Source: Novosphingobium sp. MW5
GTDB taxonomy: Bacteria > Pseudomonadota > Alphaproteobacteria > Sphingomonadales > Sphingomonadaceae
Direction of reading: 5' to 3'
DNA: 64,000 nt
Assembly (NCBI GenBank): GCA_025938935.1
Contig: JAPCWB010000004.1
Span: 62,001-126,000 of the forward strand
Shown: positions 53,886-63,587 of the stretch, piece after piece
How positions within the stretch are numbered: the stretch's first letter is position 1
Layout: every line of letters begins with the position of its first letter
The notes under the pieces: model-generated
Database searches by the model: none
Seen by the model: the letters and a program-made list of their open reading frames with translations, nothing else
Told to the model about the DNA's origin: nothing
Made by a program: the position numbers and the translations under genes

Positions 53886-55351
53886 TTACTCGGCTGCCTT
53901 CAGCTCGAACCCGCGGGCGATCATGTCCGAGGGTTCGACCGGATACTCACCCGAGAAGCAGGCGTCGCAGAACTGCGGCGTCGATTTCGAGCGCCCCTCA
54001 GCCTCACCCGCCGCGCGGTAAAGACCGTCGAGCGAGATGAACTTCAGGCTTTCAACACCGATGAAGGCGCGCATTTCTTCTTCGCTCATCCGCGCGGCCA
54101 GCAGTTTTGAGCGCGCTCTGGCGTATCGACGCCGTAAAAGCACGGCCACATCGTCGGCGGCGAGGCGATGCGGAAGTGGACCTCGGCCGCGCCGGCCTCA
54201 AGGATCATTTCCTTGATCTTCAGGCTGGTCGTGCCGCGCACCACCGAATCGTCGACCAGCACCACGCGCTTGCCCTTGATCAACGCGCGGTTCACGTTGA
54301 GTTTCAGGCGCACGCCCATGTTGCGGATCTGCTCGGAGGGCTCGATGAACGTGCGGCCCATGTACTGGTTGCGGATGATCCCCATGGCGAAGGGGATGCC
54401 CGATTCCTGACTGTAGCCGATGGCCGCCGGGGTGCCCGGATCGGGCACAGGGCAGACCAGATCGGCATCGACCGGGGCTTCGCGGGCCAGTTCCACACCG
54501 ATCTGACGGCGGGTTTCATAGACCGAGCGCCCGCCGATGATGCTGTCGGGGCGCGAGAAATAGACCTGTTCGAAGATGCAGAAACGCGGCGAGGTGCGCT
54601 CGAAAGGCCGCGAGGACACGACGCCCTTGTGATCGATGACCACCATCTCGCCCGGCTCGATCTCGCGGAGGAACTCGGCACCGATGATGTCGAGCGCGCA
54701 GGTTTCCGAGGCCAGCGCAAAGCCGTCGCCGATCTTGCCCAGCACCAGCGGGCGCACGCCCAGCTTGTCGCGCACGCCGATCAGTTTGGTGCGCGTCATG
54801 GCGATGACCGAGAAGGCCCCTTCGCAACGCCGCAGCGCATCTTTCAGGCGTTCGGCGTGCGTGCGCTGGATCGAGCGCGCCATCAGGTGGATGATGCATT
54901 CCGAGATTCGCTGGACGACTGGAAGATCGAGCCGCGCTCGATCAGTTCCTTGCGGATTGCCTCGGCGTTGGTGATGTTGCCGTTATGCGCAATCGCAGCA
55001 CCACCCATCGAGAATTCGCCAAAGAACGGCTGCACATCGCGGATCGCGGTGTTGCCCTTCGAGCCCGCCGTGGAATAGCGCACATGGCCGATACCGATCG
55101 AACCCGGCAGCGTTTCCATCAGCTTGGCCGAGGTGAAGTTGTCGCGCACCAGCCCGGAAGCGGTGAGCAGACTGAAAGCCACGGTCGGCACTGTGGGTAA
55201 TGATGCCACCCGCCTCCTGTCCCCGGTGCTGCAGCGCGTGCAGGCCTAGGGCGACAAAATTGGCGGCGTCCTGAACATTCACGGCTCCGAAGACACCGCA
55301 TTCTTCTGTCAGCTTGTCATCGTCAAAGGGATGGCTGAGCCAAGGCTGCAT
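53886..55351 (-). CDS. purF: Amidophosphoribosyltransferase PurF (frameshifts)
   Basis: First enzyme of purine synthesis: moves the amide of glutamine to PRPP. The leader MQPWLSHPFDDDKLTEE precedes the catalytic Cys of CGVFGAVN, followed by LHALQHRGQEAGGI. Breaks near 55190, 54890 and 54110 separate four pieces: GIGHVRYSTAGSKGNTAIRDVQPF, AIAHNGNITNA; then RTHAERLKDALRRCEGAFSV...CIFEQVYFSRPDS, the PRPP loop VVLVDDSVVRGTTS; and a C-terminus with ISLDGLYRAAGE and CDACFSGEYPVEPSD. About 489 residues, normal. All joins keep conserved sequence, so assembly errors are likely. Confidence 0.93.
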
Positions 55352-55459
55352 GGTTGGGTCCCCATTGCTGCGTTGCGCACCCTTTAGGCGCTTGGCCCTT
55401 CGGGGGCAAGAGCCAAGCGGGGCTGCCAGAGCCTTTTGCGACGGCGGTGTGACGGATGC

Positions 55460-56080
55460 TCAGGTGTTGAGCGCGCGGCGCATCTGATCGGCAAGCGGGC
55501 CGTTTCCCCGCCCCTCCAAAGCGCCCGCCACACCCGCGATATCGGCGGCGCTGCGGTTCTGGTTCAGCTTGGATTTGGCGTCGATCCGGGTGACGGTCAG
55601 CTGAAAGGCGACGATCTTGCCCAGCAGGTCGGTCAGAAACGCGCCCGGTGCATCGCCCATCTTCCACGCCTGCGCGCCGTTGGTGGCTTTCTCGTGTTTT
55701 GCCGTCAGCAGCGCCACGGCGCGGCGCTTGTCCTTTTCGGCATGCGACCATGTGAGCGTCGCATGGACGTGCACGACCTGATAGTTCCACGTCGGCACGG
55801 CTTTGTGCGTCTCGGCCTTGGACGGATACCAGTTGGGACTGACATAGCCGTCCCCGGCGCGGAAGATCGCCAGTACCTCGGCGCCGTCCGCCAGCACCTC
55901 GTGCAGCGGGTTGGCCAGCGCGACATGGCCCACAAACCCCTCACCATCGCGCATCAGGGGCAGATGGTTGGCATCCAGCCCCGCCGCCGTCTGCGTGACC
56001 AGAACAGCCAGCGGGTTGTCGTGCATCAGGCGCTCGATTTCAGCGGCGTCGGATTCGGTGAAATGCGCTGGCGTGTACAT
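55460..56080 (-). CDS. PaiB-family FMN-binding negative regulator
   Basis: A 206-residue protein of the PaiB/FMN-binding split-barrel family. The start MYTPAHFTESDAAEIERLMHDNPLAVLVT, LDANHLPLMRDGEGFVGHVALANPLHE, GYVSPNWYPSKAETHKAVPTWNYQVVHVH and the tail AKSKLNQNRSAADIAGV are typical. Bacillus PaiB was described as a negative regulator of sporulation and protease genes; the role in alphaproteobacteria is not known and could be enzymatic. Intact. It precedes purF on the same strand by about 110 bases. Confidence 0.85.
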   Translation of the reverse strand: MYTPAHFTESDAAEIERLMHDNPLAVLVTQTAAGLDANHLPLMRDGEGFVGHVALANPLHEVLADGAEVLAIFRAGDGYVSPNWYPSKAETHKAVPTWNYQVVHVHATLTWSHAEKDKRRAVALLTAKHEKATNGAQAWKMGDAPGAFLTDLLGKIVAFQLTVTRIDAKSKLNQNRSAADIAGVAGALEGRGNGPLADQMRRALNT

Positions 56081-56213
56081 GCGATCCTCTCAGGCCCTGC
56101 GCCACGTTAGCCGCCGGCTGCTTCAAGCGAAAGCGCCAAGCGGCCATTCTGGACAGCGCGGCGGGCCGTCCCTATCGTGGCCGCCCCTGCCCGAGCCATC
56201 GAGATATGCCCGC

Positions 56214-57704
56214 GTGACCCCTCCCCGCCCCCTGATCGTTGTCACCGCCCTGCTGTCGCTGGTCGTCCTGGTCAATCTGTGGATCTTTGCCCGGTTCACC
56301 GTTGATGATGCCTTCATCACTTGGCGCTACGGCCAGAACCTGATCGCACACGGGATCTGGGCGTATAACCCCGATGGGTTCGATCTGACGCAGGCCTATA
56401 CCAACCCGGTCTTCGCGGCGCTCTCGATTCTGCCAGCGGCGATGGGCTGGGACATGGTGCTCAGTTTCAAACTGCTCTCGCTGCTGACACTGGCGGGCAT
56501 CGGCGCGCTGTTGCTGCGCGAGGCCGGTGAGAAAGCCCGCATGGCCTTTGTGCTGGTGCTCGGTCTGGCCATCCCTGCCAGCATCGCGCATGCATTTTCG
56601 GGGTTGGAGACATGGCTTTACGGCGGGACGCTGGCGCTGTTCTTCATCTACGCCGAGCAGCGCAAATGGACGCAGGCCCTGCTCTGCGTGCTGCTGTTGG
56701 TATTGACCCGGCCCGAGGCATGGTTGCTGTTCGCCCTCTACCCCGTGATGCTGCTGACAACGCGGCCCGCGCGCGCCATAGCGCTGCGACACGGCGCGGC
56801 ATTGGGGTTGATGGCGACGGGGTATTTCGGCTTTCATCTGTGGTACTTTGGCGAGGCCCTGCCCAATACCTATTTCATCAAATCCGGCGACGGCTTCAAC
56901 CCGGCGCAGGCGCTGCGCATCCTGCCGTATGTCCTGCCCGCGCTGGCGGTGCAGGTCTGGGGTAACCGGCGCACCGGGCTGGGTTTGCTGCTCTATTTCG
57001 GCGCGGTCGGCTATAGCTATGCGTCGTCAGACCTGTTGATGAATTACCTGCAACGCTTTGCGTTCCAGATCGCGCTGCCGATGGCGTTGTATCTGGGGTG
57101 GGCGGTGTCGCGCGCGCCGGTGGGGCAGGCCCGGCGCGGGTGGCTTACCCTGTGGGTGGCGGTCTATCTGGCCGCTTTTGGCGTCCATACCCGCAGCCTT
57201 GGCGATCACCTTGGCATCGCCAACTATTACCCCCGCCTGCTGGACAGTCATGTCGCCCTGGGCCGCGCGCTGAACGCCCTCTCGGCGCAGGGCGCGGTTG
57301 CCAGCTTTGCCCTCGGCGATGCTGGCGCGGCGGCCTATCACGCGGATATCCGCGCGCTGGATACGATTGGCCTGACCAGTCATCTGGTCGCGCGTGACGG
57401 GCTGACCTTGGCGGTCGTGCAGGCCTATGCCCCCGATGTGGTGGCGTTCTTCGCAACGGCTGAGGGGGTGCGCGATCTGCCCGATCGCCATGCGGCCCTG
57501 TGGGCCTATGTCGCCGAGACCGGCATGACCGAGCAATGCGAACTGGTCTGGGCGCGGCAATACACGCTGCGGCTTTTCACCCGCAGCCCCCTGCCCGCCT
57601 TGTCCGACGCCTGCGCGCATAGTGCCGCGGCGAATGGCACCGATGAGCTGCGCTATGCGCTGCGCGCGCTGCGCCAGCCGCCGTGGACGTATTGGCACGA
57701 GTAA
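56214..57704 (+). CDS. GT-C type membrane glycosyltransferase, function unknown
   Basis: A 496-residue membrane protein with about 10 helices. The first extracytoplasmic loop has VDDAFITWRYGQNLIAHGIW and DGFDLTQAYTNPVF, the acidic DD and Y-x-N pattern seen in GT-C polyprenyl-phosphate-sugar transferases such as mycobacterial AftB. The C-terminal third is a soluble domain with DAGAAAYHADIRALDTIGLTSHLVARDG, also found in such proteins. The GTG start at 56214 begins just before the first helix (PPRPLIVVTALLSLVVLVNLWIF); an open frame further upstream overlaps paiB and has no support. Acceptor and sugar are unknown. Confidence 0.7.
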   Translation: MTPPRPLIVVTALLSLVVLVNLWIFARFTVDDAFITWRYGQNLIAHGIWAYNPDGFDLTQAYTNPVFAALSILPAAMGWDMVLSFKLLSLLTLAGIGALLLREAGEKARMAFVLVLGLAIPASIAHAFSGLETWLYGGTLALFFIYAEQRKWTQALLCVLLLVLTRPEAWLLFALYPVMLLTTRPARAIALRHGAALGLMATGYFGFHLWYFGEALPNTYFIKSGDGFNPAQALRILPYVLPALAVQVWGNRRTGLGLLLYFGAVGYSYASSDLLMNYLQRFAFQIALPMALYLGWAVSRAPVGQARRGWLTLWVAVYLAAFGVHTRSLGDHLGIANYYPRLLDSHVALGRALNALSAQGAVASFALGDAGAAAYHADIRALDTIGLTSHLVARDGLTLAVVQAYAPDVVAFFATAEGVRDLPDRHAALWAYVAETGMTEQCELVWARQYTLRLFTRSPLPALSDACAHSAAANGTDELRYALRALRQPPWTYWHE

Positions 57705-57715
57705 GCCGCGCAACG

Positions 57716-57746
57716 AAAAACGCGGCCCCGAGGGACCGCGTTTTCC
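57716..57746 (-). terminator. Rho-independent terminator of rplM-rpsI
   Basis: Minus strand: CGCGGTCCC-TCG-GGGGCCGCG followed by TTTTT, 17 bases after the rpsI stop. The stem has one mismatch. Flanking A and T runs make it able to work for the convergent glycosyltransferase gene too. Confidence 0.88.
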
Positions 57747-57762
57747 AAACTGTAACCAGCAA

Positions 57763-58280
57763 TCAGCGCTTGGAGAACTGGAAGCTGCGGCGTGCTTTGC
57801 GCTTGCCGTATTTCTTGCGTTCCACCACGCGGCTGTCGCGGGTCAGGAAGCCAGCGGCTTTCAGCACAGCGCGAAGGCTGGGATCGTACAGCTGCAGAGC
57901 TTTCGACACGCCGTGTTTCACAGCGCCCGACTGGCCCGACAAACCACCACCGACCACGGTCGCGAACACGTCGAACTGGCCGACGGTGTTGGTGATCTGG
58001 AACGGCTGCTTCAGGATCATCTGCAGAACCGGACGCGCGAAATACGCGTTGATGTCCTTGCCGTTGACGACAACTTTGCCCGAGCCCGGCTTGATCCAGA
58101 CGCGCGCAATGGCGTCTTTGCGTTTGCCGGTGGCATAGGCGCGGCCCAGCGAGTCGCGCTGCGGGGTACGGGGGCGGCAGCTTCGGCACCGTCAGCGTCA
58201 TACGCGACAGCGGCCGAGGAAGCGGCAGCACCGGCGACAGCGTCTTTCAACGCGTCGAGGGATTTGATCTCATCGGCCAT
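57763..58280 (-). CDS. rpsI: 30S ribosomal protein S9 (frameshift)
   Basis: Ribosomal protein S9 whose C-terminal tail reaches the P-site tRNA. The gene starts MADEIKSLDALKDAVAGAAASSAAVAYD, an alphaproteobacterial N-terminal extension. Near 58170 one extra base breaks the frame; the next frame reads RDSLGRAYATGKRKDAIARVWIKPG, NGKDINAYFARPVLQM, and continues through QFDVFATVVGGGLSGQSGAVKHG to the universal tail KKYGKRKARRSFQFSKR. About 170 residues. It follows rplM by two bases. Confidence 0.95.
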
Positions 58281-58282
58281 GA

Positions 58283-58748
58283 TCAAGCGCTCCGGGTGTT
58301 CTTCGGAGTTCATCGACGCGACGTCGAGGACGGTCGGCTGCTGTGCCTCATGCGGATGCTCGGCACCGGCGTAGACACGCAGGTTGGTCATCTGCTGACG
58401 GCCAAGGCTGTTGCGCGAAATCATGCGCTCGACGGCCTTGATCACAACACGCTCGGGGTGGGCGCTTTCCAGCACCTGCTCTGCCGTGCGGAACTTGATC
58501 CCGCCCGGGTGGCCGGTGTGCCAGTAGTAGCGTTTGTCGGCGCGCTTGTTGCCGGTCATCTGCACCTTGTCGGCGTTGATGATGATCACGTTGTCGCCCA
58601 TATCCATGTGCGGCGTGAACGTCGGCTTGTTTTTGCCGCGCAGGATGGAGGCAACGATCGTCGCGAGGCGGCCCAGAACGACGCCTTCAGCGTCGATCAG
58701 GATCCACTTCTTGTCGATCTCCGCCGGTTTTGCGGTGTAGGTTTTCAT
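58283..58748 (-). CDS. rplM: 50S ribosomal protein L13 (frameshift at end)
   Basis: Early-assembling large-subunit protein L13. It begins MKTYTAKPAEIDKKWILIDAEGVVLGRLATIVA, with LRGKNKPTFTPHMDMGDNVIIINADKV, KRYYWHTGHPGGIK and ERVVIKAVERMISRNSLGRQQM, all standard. In the last codons the frame shifts after MNSE; corrected it ends NTRSA with a TGA at 58283. Uncorrected, it runs into rpsI and looks like a fused L13-S9, which is not real. About 154 residues. Confidence 0.95.
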
Positions 58749-58897
58749 GGTCCAGCCCTGAAAGAGAGAAGGGGATTCGACCCCGGGGAAGATCCCGGCG
58801 CCGGATGGCCGTGTTCTAGCGGATTGCGGGTGCAGGTCAAGAGGCAGCCTTTCGCATTTACAAAGCAAAAACAATGCGTTGCGAAATAGGTATTATA

Positions 58898-59678
58898 TTA
58901 CCCCAAGATTTTGCCCTGTGAATCCCCGTCCTGCGCCCCGTCTGCGTCATTCTCGGCCCAGGGAATCCTGTGGTGATCGAATCCCCGGTGCAGCGTTGGC
59001 TTGACCACGGCGAAATACGGCGACAGGTCAAAGTCGCGCGGCACGATGAGGCGAGGCATGCCGCTGATGCCAGACCGCGCCCAGCGGCCGCCCGGTCGGC
59101 GTGCGCAGCATCTCGATCTTGGGCAGCACCGGGTAGTCGACCGACTGGAACGCCTGCGCGATCAGCGACGAACAGATCGCCCGCGTCGGATCGCCCGACC
59201 CGAGGGTCAGCAACCGCCGCCGCCAGCGCACCGGGACCGGCGGCGTGGGGAACAGATAGCGCGCAAGGTCGATGACGTTGCGGGTGTCATAGGTAATGCC
59301 GATCCGCGTGCTCATGAAATCGGCGACCGCCTGGCGTTCATCGACCGACAGCCCGGCGGCGCGGCACAGACGGGTGTTGAACAGCGTGTATTTCGACAGC
59401 GGCACCTGATGGCAGCCATCCTGTATCGTCACCTCGACCAGGTCGACCCGTCCCTCGCCCGAGGTCAGATCGCGCACACAAAGCGCCGCATGCGACCATG
59501 TGCTTTGCGTCAGGTACTTGATCGCCGTCGAAACCCGCGCACGACCTTCGACCAGCAGCACGTCGCCGACGCGGATCGCCGCGGCCAGCGCCGCCGCGTC
59601 CTGAGAGATGACCGGCTGATCGCTCGGCTGGTCGCGTTCCAGAAACCGGCCCAGAAAATGACCAAGGCGCTCGAACAT
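58898..59678 (-). CDS. YiiX/NlpC-P60-like papain-fold protein (frameshift)
   Basis: Probable permuted papain-fold (YiiX/YebB-like) amidase or hydrolase of about 259 residues. The start MFERLGHFLGRFLERDQPSD is followed by VGDVLLVEGRARVSTAIKYLTQSTWSHAALCVRD, where the His of SHAAL is the expected catalytic His, and later TRAICSSLIAQAFQSVDYPV with the catalytic Cys (C-S-S). This order, His before Cys, is the permuted arrangement. Near 59055 a break hides the tail; the corrected frame reads RLIVPRDFDLSPYFAVVKPTLH to a stop at 58898. Substrate unknown, perhaps lipid or peptidoglycan amide bonds. No signal peptide. Confidence 0.75.
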
Positions 59679-59696
59679 TCTGCCGCCCTCCTCCGA

Positions 59697-60528
59697 TCAG
59701 CGCAGTTTGGGCGGGCGGCTGGGGTCCATCCCCGGAGCGCTGCCCGGCGTCACGACCTGCTCATCGGGCATCGCATAGGGGGCAGGCGACAGCGTCAGGC
59801 CAACGGCGGCAATCGCCGCCATCGCCCGCTCGGGCGGGAAGACCACATCCAGCGAGCCCGCCTCCAGCCCCGACAGCGCCAGCGCCTCGGCCACGGCGCG
59901 GGCGACGGCGGGCTGATCGGCATCGGGCAGCCCGGCCAGCGCCAGCACATGCCCGCGCGCCCCGCCCTGCCATTGCACCCCGGCCAGCACCGTCTGCGCA
60001 AGGCCCGGCGTGCCGGACAGCCGACGCTCCAGCGCCGCGACCAGCGGCAGGCGCATCGCGTCGGGCAGATTGGGCGGCGCGAAGCCTTCGGGCACCGCCT
60101 GCGCCTTCGCTGGGCGCGGGGCCTGACAGCGTGTCGGACAGCCAGTCGATCGACTCGGGCGACATCAGCGCGGCATGGGGCGCGTCGGCGTTGAGCATCA
60201 GCGACAGCCCCTCGCCCGCCTCGGCCAGCATCGCCACCAGCACCCGCCCCGGCAGCGCGGCGTACGCCGCTGCCTCGCCGGCGAAGCCCGCCAGCCGCAA
60301 CTCGCTGTCGAACGCCAGCACGGCGCGGACATCGGACAAGTCGAACACCTTGGGCATCATCGCGCCGCCGGCGATCTCTTCGGTGAGCAGCACAAAGATC
60401 TCGGCCCGGCTCAGCTCGGCATGAAAGGCCAGCCGCGCGGTGGTCTCGGCTGCGCTGTCTTCCGGTGCTGCGGCCAGCTGTTGCAGCGCGGCGTCCAGAT
60501 CGGTCTGCGGCAGGTCGGTATCAGTCAT
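59697..60528 (-). CDS. SseB-family protein (frameshift)
   Basis: A protein of about 275 residues with an SseB domain at the N-terminus: TDLDAALQQLAAAPEDSAAETTARLAFHAELSRAEIFVLLTEE, then KVFDLSDVRAVLAFDSELRLAGFAG and LPGRVLVAMLAEAGEGLSLMLN, matching the ADxFDSExRL pattern of the family. After a break near 60115 come ERRLSGTPGLAQTVLAGVQWQGGARGHVLALAGLP and a C-terminus ending PSRPPKLR. The role is unknown (SseB relatives in rhodobacters are uncharacterised). It is 19 bases upstream of the YiiX-like gene. Confidence 0.75.
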
Positions 60529-60786
60529 GAGGTCTGTGGCCTTGTCGTGGCGGCGGGCGTGCCGGTCCCGGCGGATTTCAGCGCTTACACGCTCAAAGTA
60601 AACCCCGCATTACCCGGTGACACCGGGGAACACGCAGTTTTCACTACCGTCTTTTGCCCAATTACGTCATAATAAGGCCCAGATCCCGGCCTCTTACTCG
60701 GCCGCAAGAAAAGCCTGTTGAGCCCTGTCCGTCACACAGACACCTTGGGGCCTTACCAATCCGGGCAGGCAGTCGAGGCACGCGCA
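60529..60786. promoter_or_regulatory. Divergent region between SseB-like gene and kpsT-type gene
   Basis: About 260 bases between divergent starts. It is A+T-richer around 60640-60680 (TTTTCACTACCGTCTTTTGC, then CAATTACGTCATAATAAGGC), a plausible promoter zone for the polysaccharide-export operon. No operator could be assigned. Confidence 0.4.
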
Positions 60787-61446
60787 ATGCTGGAGTTCTA
60801 CAACGTCAGCAAATCCTTCTGGACCGGGAAAACCCGCAAGGTGATCCTGCATGAAGCGTCATTCCGCATCGAGCTGGGGCATTCGGTGGGCATTCTGGCC
60901 CCCAACGGCTCGGGCAAGACAACGCTGATCAACATGATGGCCGGGCTGGAAAAGCCCGATGAAGGCCAGATCACCCGCAATTGCCGCGTGTCCTTTCCGC
61001 TTGGCTTCATGGGTGGCATCAATTCGCGTCACACCGCCACGGAAAACGCCCGCTATATCGCCCGGCTGTATCAGCTTGACCCCGACGAGGTTGAGGCTTT
61101 CTGTCGCTGGATCTGCGATATCGGCGATTACTTCGACATGGCGGTGGGCACCTATAGCCAGGGCATGCGGTCACGTTTTGCCTTTGCCCTGATGCTGGCG
61201 ATCGAATTCGACCTGTATCTGGTGGATGAGGGGATGCCGGCCACCACCGACGCCGCCTTCAACCGCCGCGCGGGCGCCATCTTGAAGGAACGGCTGGAGC
61301 AAGCCACCGTCCTGATCGTCTCGCATCAGGCCGAGACGCTGGAGAAATACTGCAAATCGGCGGCGGTCCTGCGGGACGGCCAGCTCAATTTCTACGACAC
61401 GTTGGAAGAAGCAAAAGCGCTCTATGACTACGAAACCCAAAGCTAG
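60787..61446 (+). CDS. kpsT: Capsule polysaccharide ABC exporter ATPase, KpsT-like
   Basis: Cytoplasmic ATPase of an ABC-2 polysaccharide exporter. With the start at 60787 (MLEFYNVSKSFWTGK) it has 219 residues, the KpsT size. Walker A is GILAPNGSGKTTLINMMAGL (residues 35-54), signature YSQGMRSRFAFALML is the KpsT-type variant, Walker B LYLVDEGM has the characteristic short form, and the His switch is IVSHQAETLEKYC. The frame runs 23 codons further upstream, but KpsT families start at MLE/MIx. The 3' end overlaps the next gene by 23 bases. No KpsM permease is in the window; it may be elsewhere. Confidence 0.88.
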   Translation: MLEFYNVSKSFWTGKTRKVILHEASFRIELGHSVGILAPNGSGKTTLINMMAGLEKPDEGQITRNCRVSFPLGFMGGINSRHTATENARYIARLYQLDPDEVEAFCRWICDIGDYFDMAVGTYSQGMRSRFAFALMLAIEFDLYLVDEGMPATTDAAFNRRAGAILKERLEQATVLIVSHQAETLEKYCKSAAVLRDGQLNFYDTLEEAKALYDYETQS

Positions 61447-63287
61447 GCGATTCCGGCTCAAGCTGGGCGACGACACGGCGGGCGCGCTGCGCACCAATGT
61501 CGCGCCGCAACGTGCCGAGAGTTCGACGCCCGCCCGGACAGCGCAGCCCACGGCTGCGGCACCGACCGCGCAAGGCGGGGGGCAAACCCCAGCCCGCCCT
61601 GCCGCGCCTCAACCCGCCGCTGCACAGGCTGCCCCGGCGCAGCCCGCCACCCCCGCGCGCCCCCCGGCGCAACCCGCCGCCGCAGGACAACAACCGACAG
61701 CCCGTCCCGCCGCGCCCGCCACGACCCCGCCGCAAGCAGCGCGGACAGGGTCGGCCCCGGCACCCAGCGACGCGCTCTTTGAAGACGGCAAGCCCACAGC
61801 CGAAACGACCAAGCGCGAAACGCCTGAGAACGCTGCCGCTGCGCAGGGCGACAGTCGTGGCCCCCGGGACGAGGACCTGAGCGGTCGTCAGCTGCGGATG
61901 GCGATGCGCGTCGCCCAGCGCAACGGGATCAAGGCGACCTCGGGCATCGACGCCGTGCGCCAGCTGCGCCAGCAGGGCATCGACCCGTTCGAGCGCTCGA
62001 CGCTGATGGAGATGATCAAGGAAGAAGGCTCGAAAAGCCACGCGCTGACCACGACCGAGCAGCCCAAGCTGCCCAAGGCCTACCGTCAGCCCTCGCCGCC
62101 TGCCAAGATCGACGCCCTGGCCCCTGACGCCCAGCGCAAGCTGGAAATCTCGCATATCCAGAAGGACATCGCCCGCCGCCGCCGCCGCCGTATGGCGCTA
62201 CCGGCGGCGCGGCTTTCGGTGTTTGTGCTGCTGCCGACGCTGGTTGCAGCGGTATTACTACATGATCGCCACGCCGCTCTATGCGACGAATTCCGAATTC
62301 GTCATCCAGCAGGTCGATGGCCAGTCAGGCGGCGGTGGCGGTGGTCTGGCGTCGCTCATGGGCGGCGCGAGCGGCGCGTCGTTGTCGGATTCCGTCACGG
62401 TGCAGAGCTTTTTGCAATCGCGTGACGCCATGCGAAGGCTCAACGAAGAAGAAGGGTTCAAGGCCTATTTCCAGCAGGATCTGATCGACCCGCTGCGCCG
62501 CCTGACGCCCGATACGACCGATGAAGCCGCGTACCGGCTGTATCAGGACATGGTGCGGGTCAGCTATGACCCGACGGAGGGCATCATCCGCATGGAGGTG
62601 ATCGCCGCCGATCCGCAAACCAGCGAACGCTTTGCCCGTGCGCTGGTGTCCTATGCCGAACAGATGGTCGATCAACTGACCCAGCGGGTGCGCGACAGCC
62701 AGATGGCCGACGCGCAGGAAAGCGTGCAGATGGCCGAGCAGCGGATGCGCGAGGCACAACAGCGCGTGCTTGACCCGCAGGAGAGCTATCAGATGCTCTC
62801 GTCCGAGGTCGAGGTCTCGCTGCTGACCCAACAGATCAGCAACCTTGACAGCCTGCTCAATCAGGAGCGGCTCAGCCTGTCCGACCTGCGCGCCAACGCC
62901 CGCCCGAACCCGGCCCGGCTGGAACAGGCCGAACGGCGGGTGGCAACGCTGGAACGCCAGATCGCCGCGCTGCGCGCCAGCCTGACACAGGGCAGCGACG
63001 GCACGCAGTCGATCGCCCAGCTGCAACGCGAGCAGACGATGGCGGAAAGCGACGTGGCCACCCGGCAGATGCTGCTGGCGCAGGCCATGCAGCAGCTGGA
63101 AGGCGCGCGGATCGAGGCGAACCGTCAGGTGCGGTATCTGTCGCCGGGCGTAAGTCCGGTTGCGCCGGATGAGGCAACCTATCCGCGCGCGTTCGAAAAC
63201 ACGGCGCTGGCGTTTTTGATCTTTGCCGGGATCTACCTGATGGTCTCGATGACCTCGGCCATCCTGCGCGAACAGGTCACCGGGTGA
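61424..63287 (+). CDS. kpsE: Capsule polysaccharide export inner-membrane protein, KpsE-like, with long Pro/Ala leader (frameshift)
   Basis: Polysaccharide co-polymerase-type protein linking the inner-membrane exporter to the outer-membrane channel. The first 30 residues are basic (KPKARRFRLKLG); residues about 30-110 are almost only Pro, Ala, Gln and Thr. A conserved cytoplasmic part follows (LSGRQLRMAMRVAQRNGIKA, IDPFERSTLMEM, RKLEISHIQKDIARRRRRRM), then the first helix LSVFVLLPTLVAA, interrupted by an indel near 62250. The periplasmic part has YYYMIATPLYATNSEFVIQQ, a Gly-rich run, long coiled-coil stretches (residues 390-560), and a final helix near ENTALAFLIFAGIYLMVSM. About 620 residues. 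Overlaps kpsT. Confidence 0.83.
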
Positions 63288-63294
63288 CCCGCAG

Positions 63295-63367
63295 GGTGCG
63301 CTGAAGCGCACCCTACCCTAACTGGCGCGGGCGTAACCCTACGGGGTAGGGTGCGCTTCAGCGCACC
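63295..63367. repeat. REP-like inverted pair
   Basis: GGTGCGCTGAAGCGCACCCT and onwards (63295-63318) is repeated as its exact reverse complement at 63344-63367; each 24-base arm also contains its own palindrome GGTGCGCT-GA-AGCGCACC-like. The arms flank 25 bases. It lies 8 bases after the kpsE-like stop. The layout resembles bacterial interspersed mosaic elements; no RAYT transposase is in this window. Confidence 0.75.
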
Positions 63368-63587
63368 GTTGCGCATGGGCAATAAGACCTAAACCACCGC
63401 GCGCGCCCCAGCCCCACGACAGCATTCCCCGTTCCGTCACACAGCAGAACGCCTGTTCCGCCCGCGCCCCCCGCATGGACGGATGATCCGGCCCCGCGCC
63501 GTCACCGCCGGGGCCTTGCCCTTGCCAGCGTGACCCGGTGGTGCCACATCGCGCGGTAACATTGCATTCATTGACGGAGACGCGCTC
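63368..63587. other. Gap before the secreted rhodanese-like gene
   Basis: About 220 bases with no supported gene on either strand; the promoter for the following gene should be here. GGAGACG about eight bases before its ATG is a moderate ribosome site. Confidence 0.4.

Noticed and set aside
58017..58874. Fused L13-S9 ribosomal protein
   Set aside because: A one-base shift restores the normal L13 C-terminus and stop at 58283, just before the S9 ATG.
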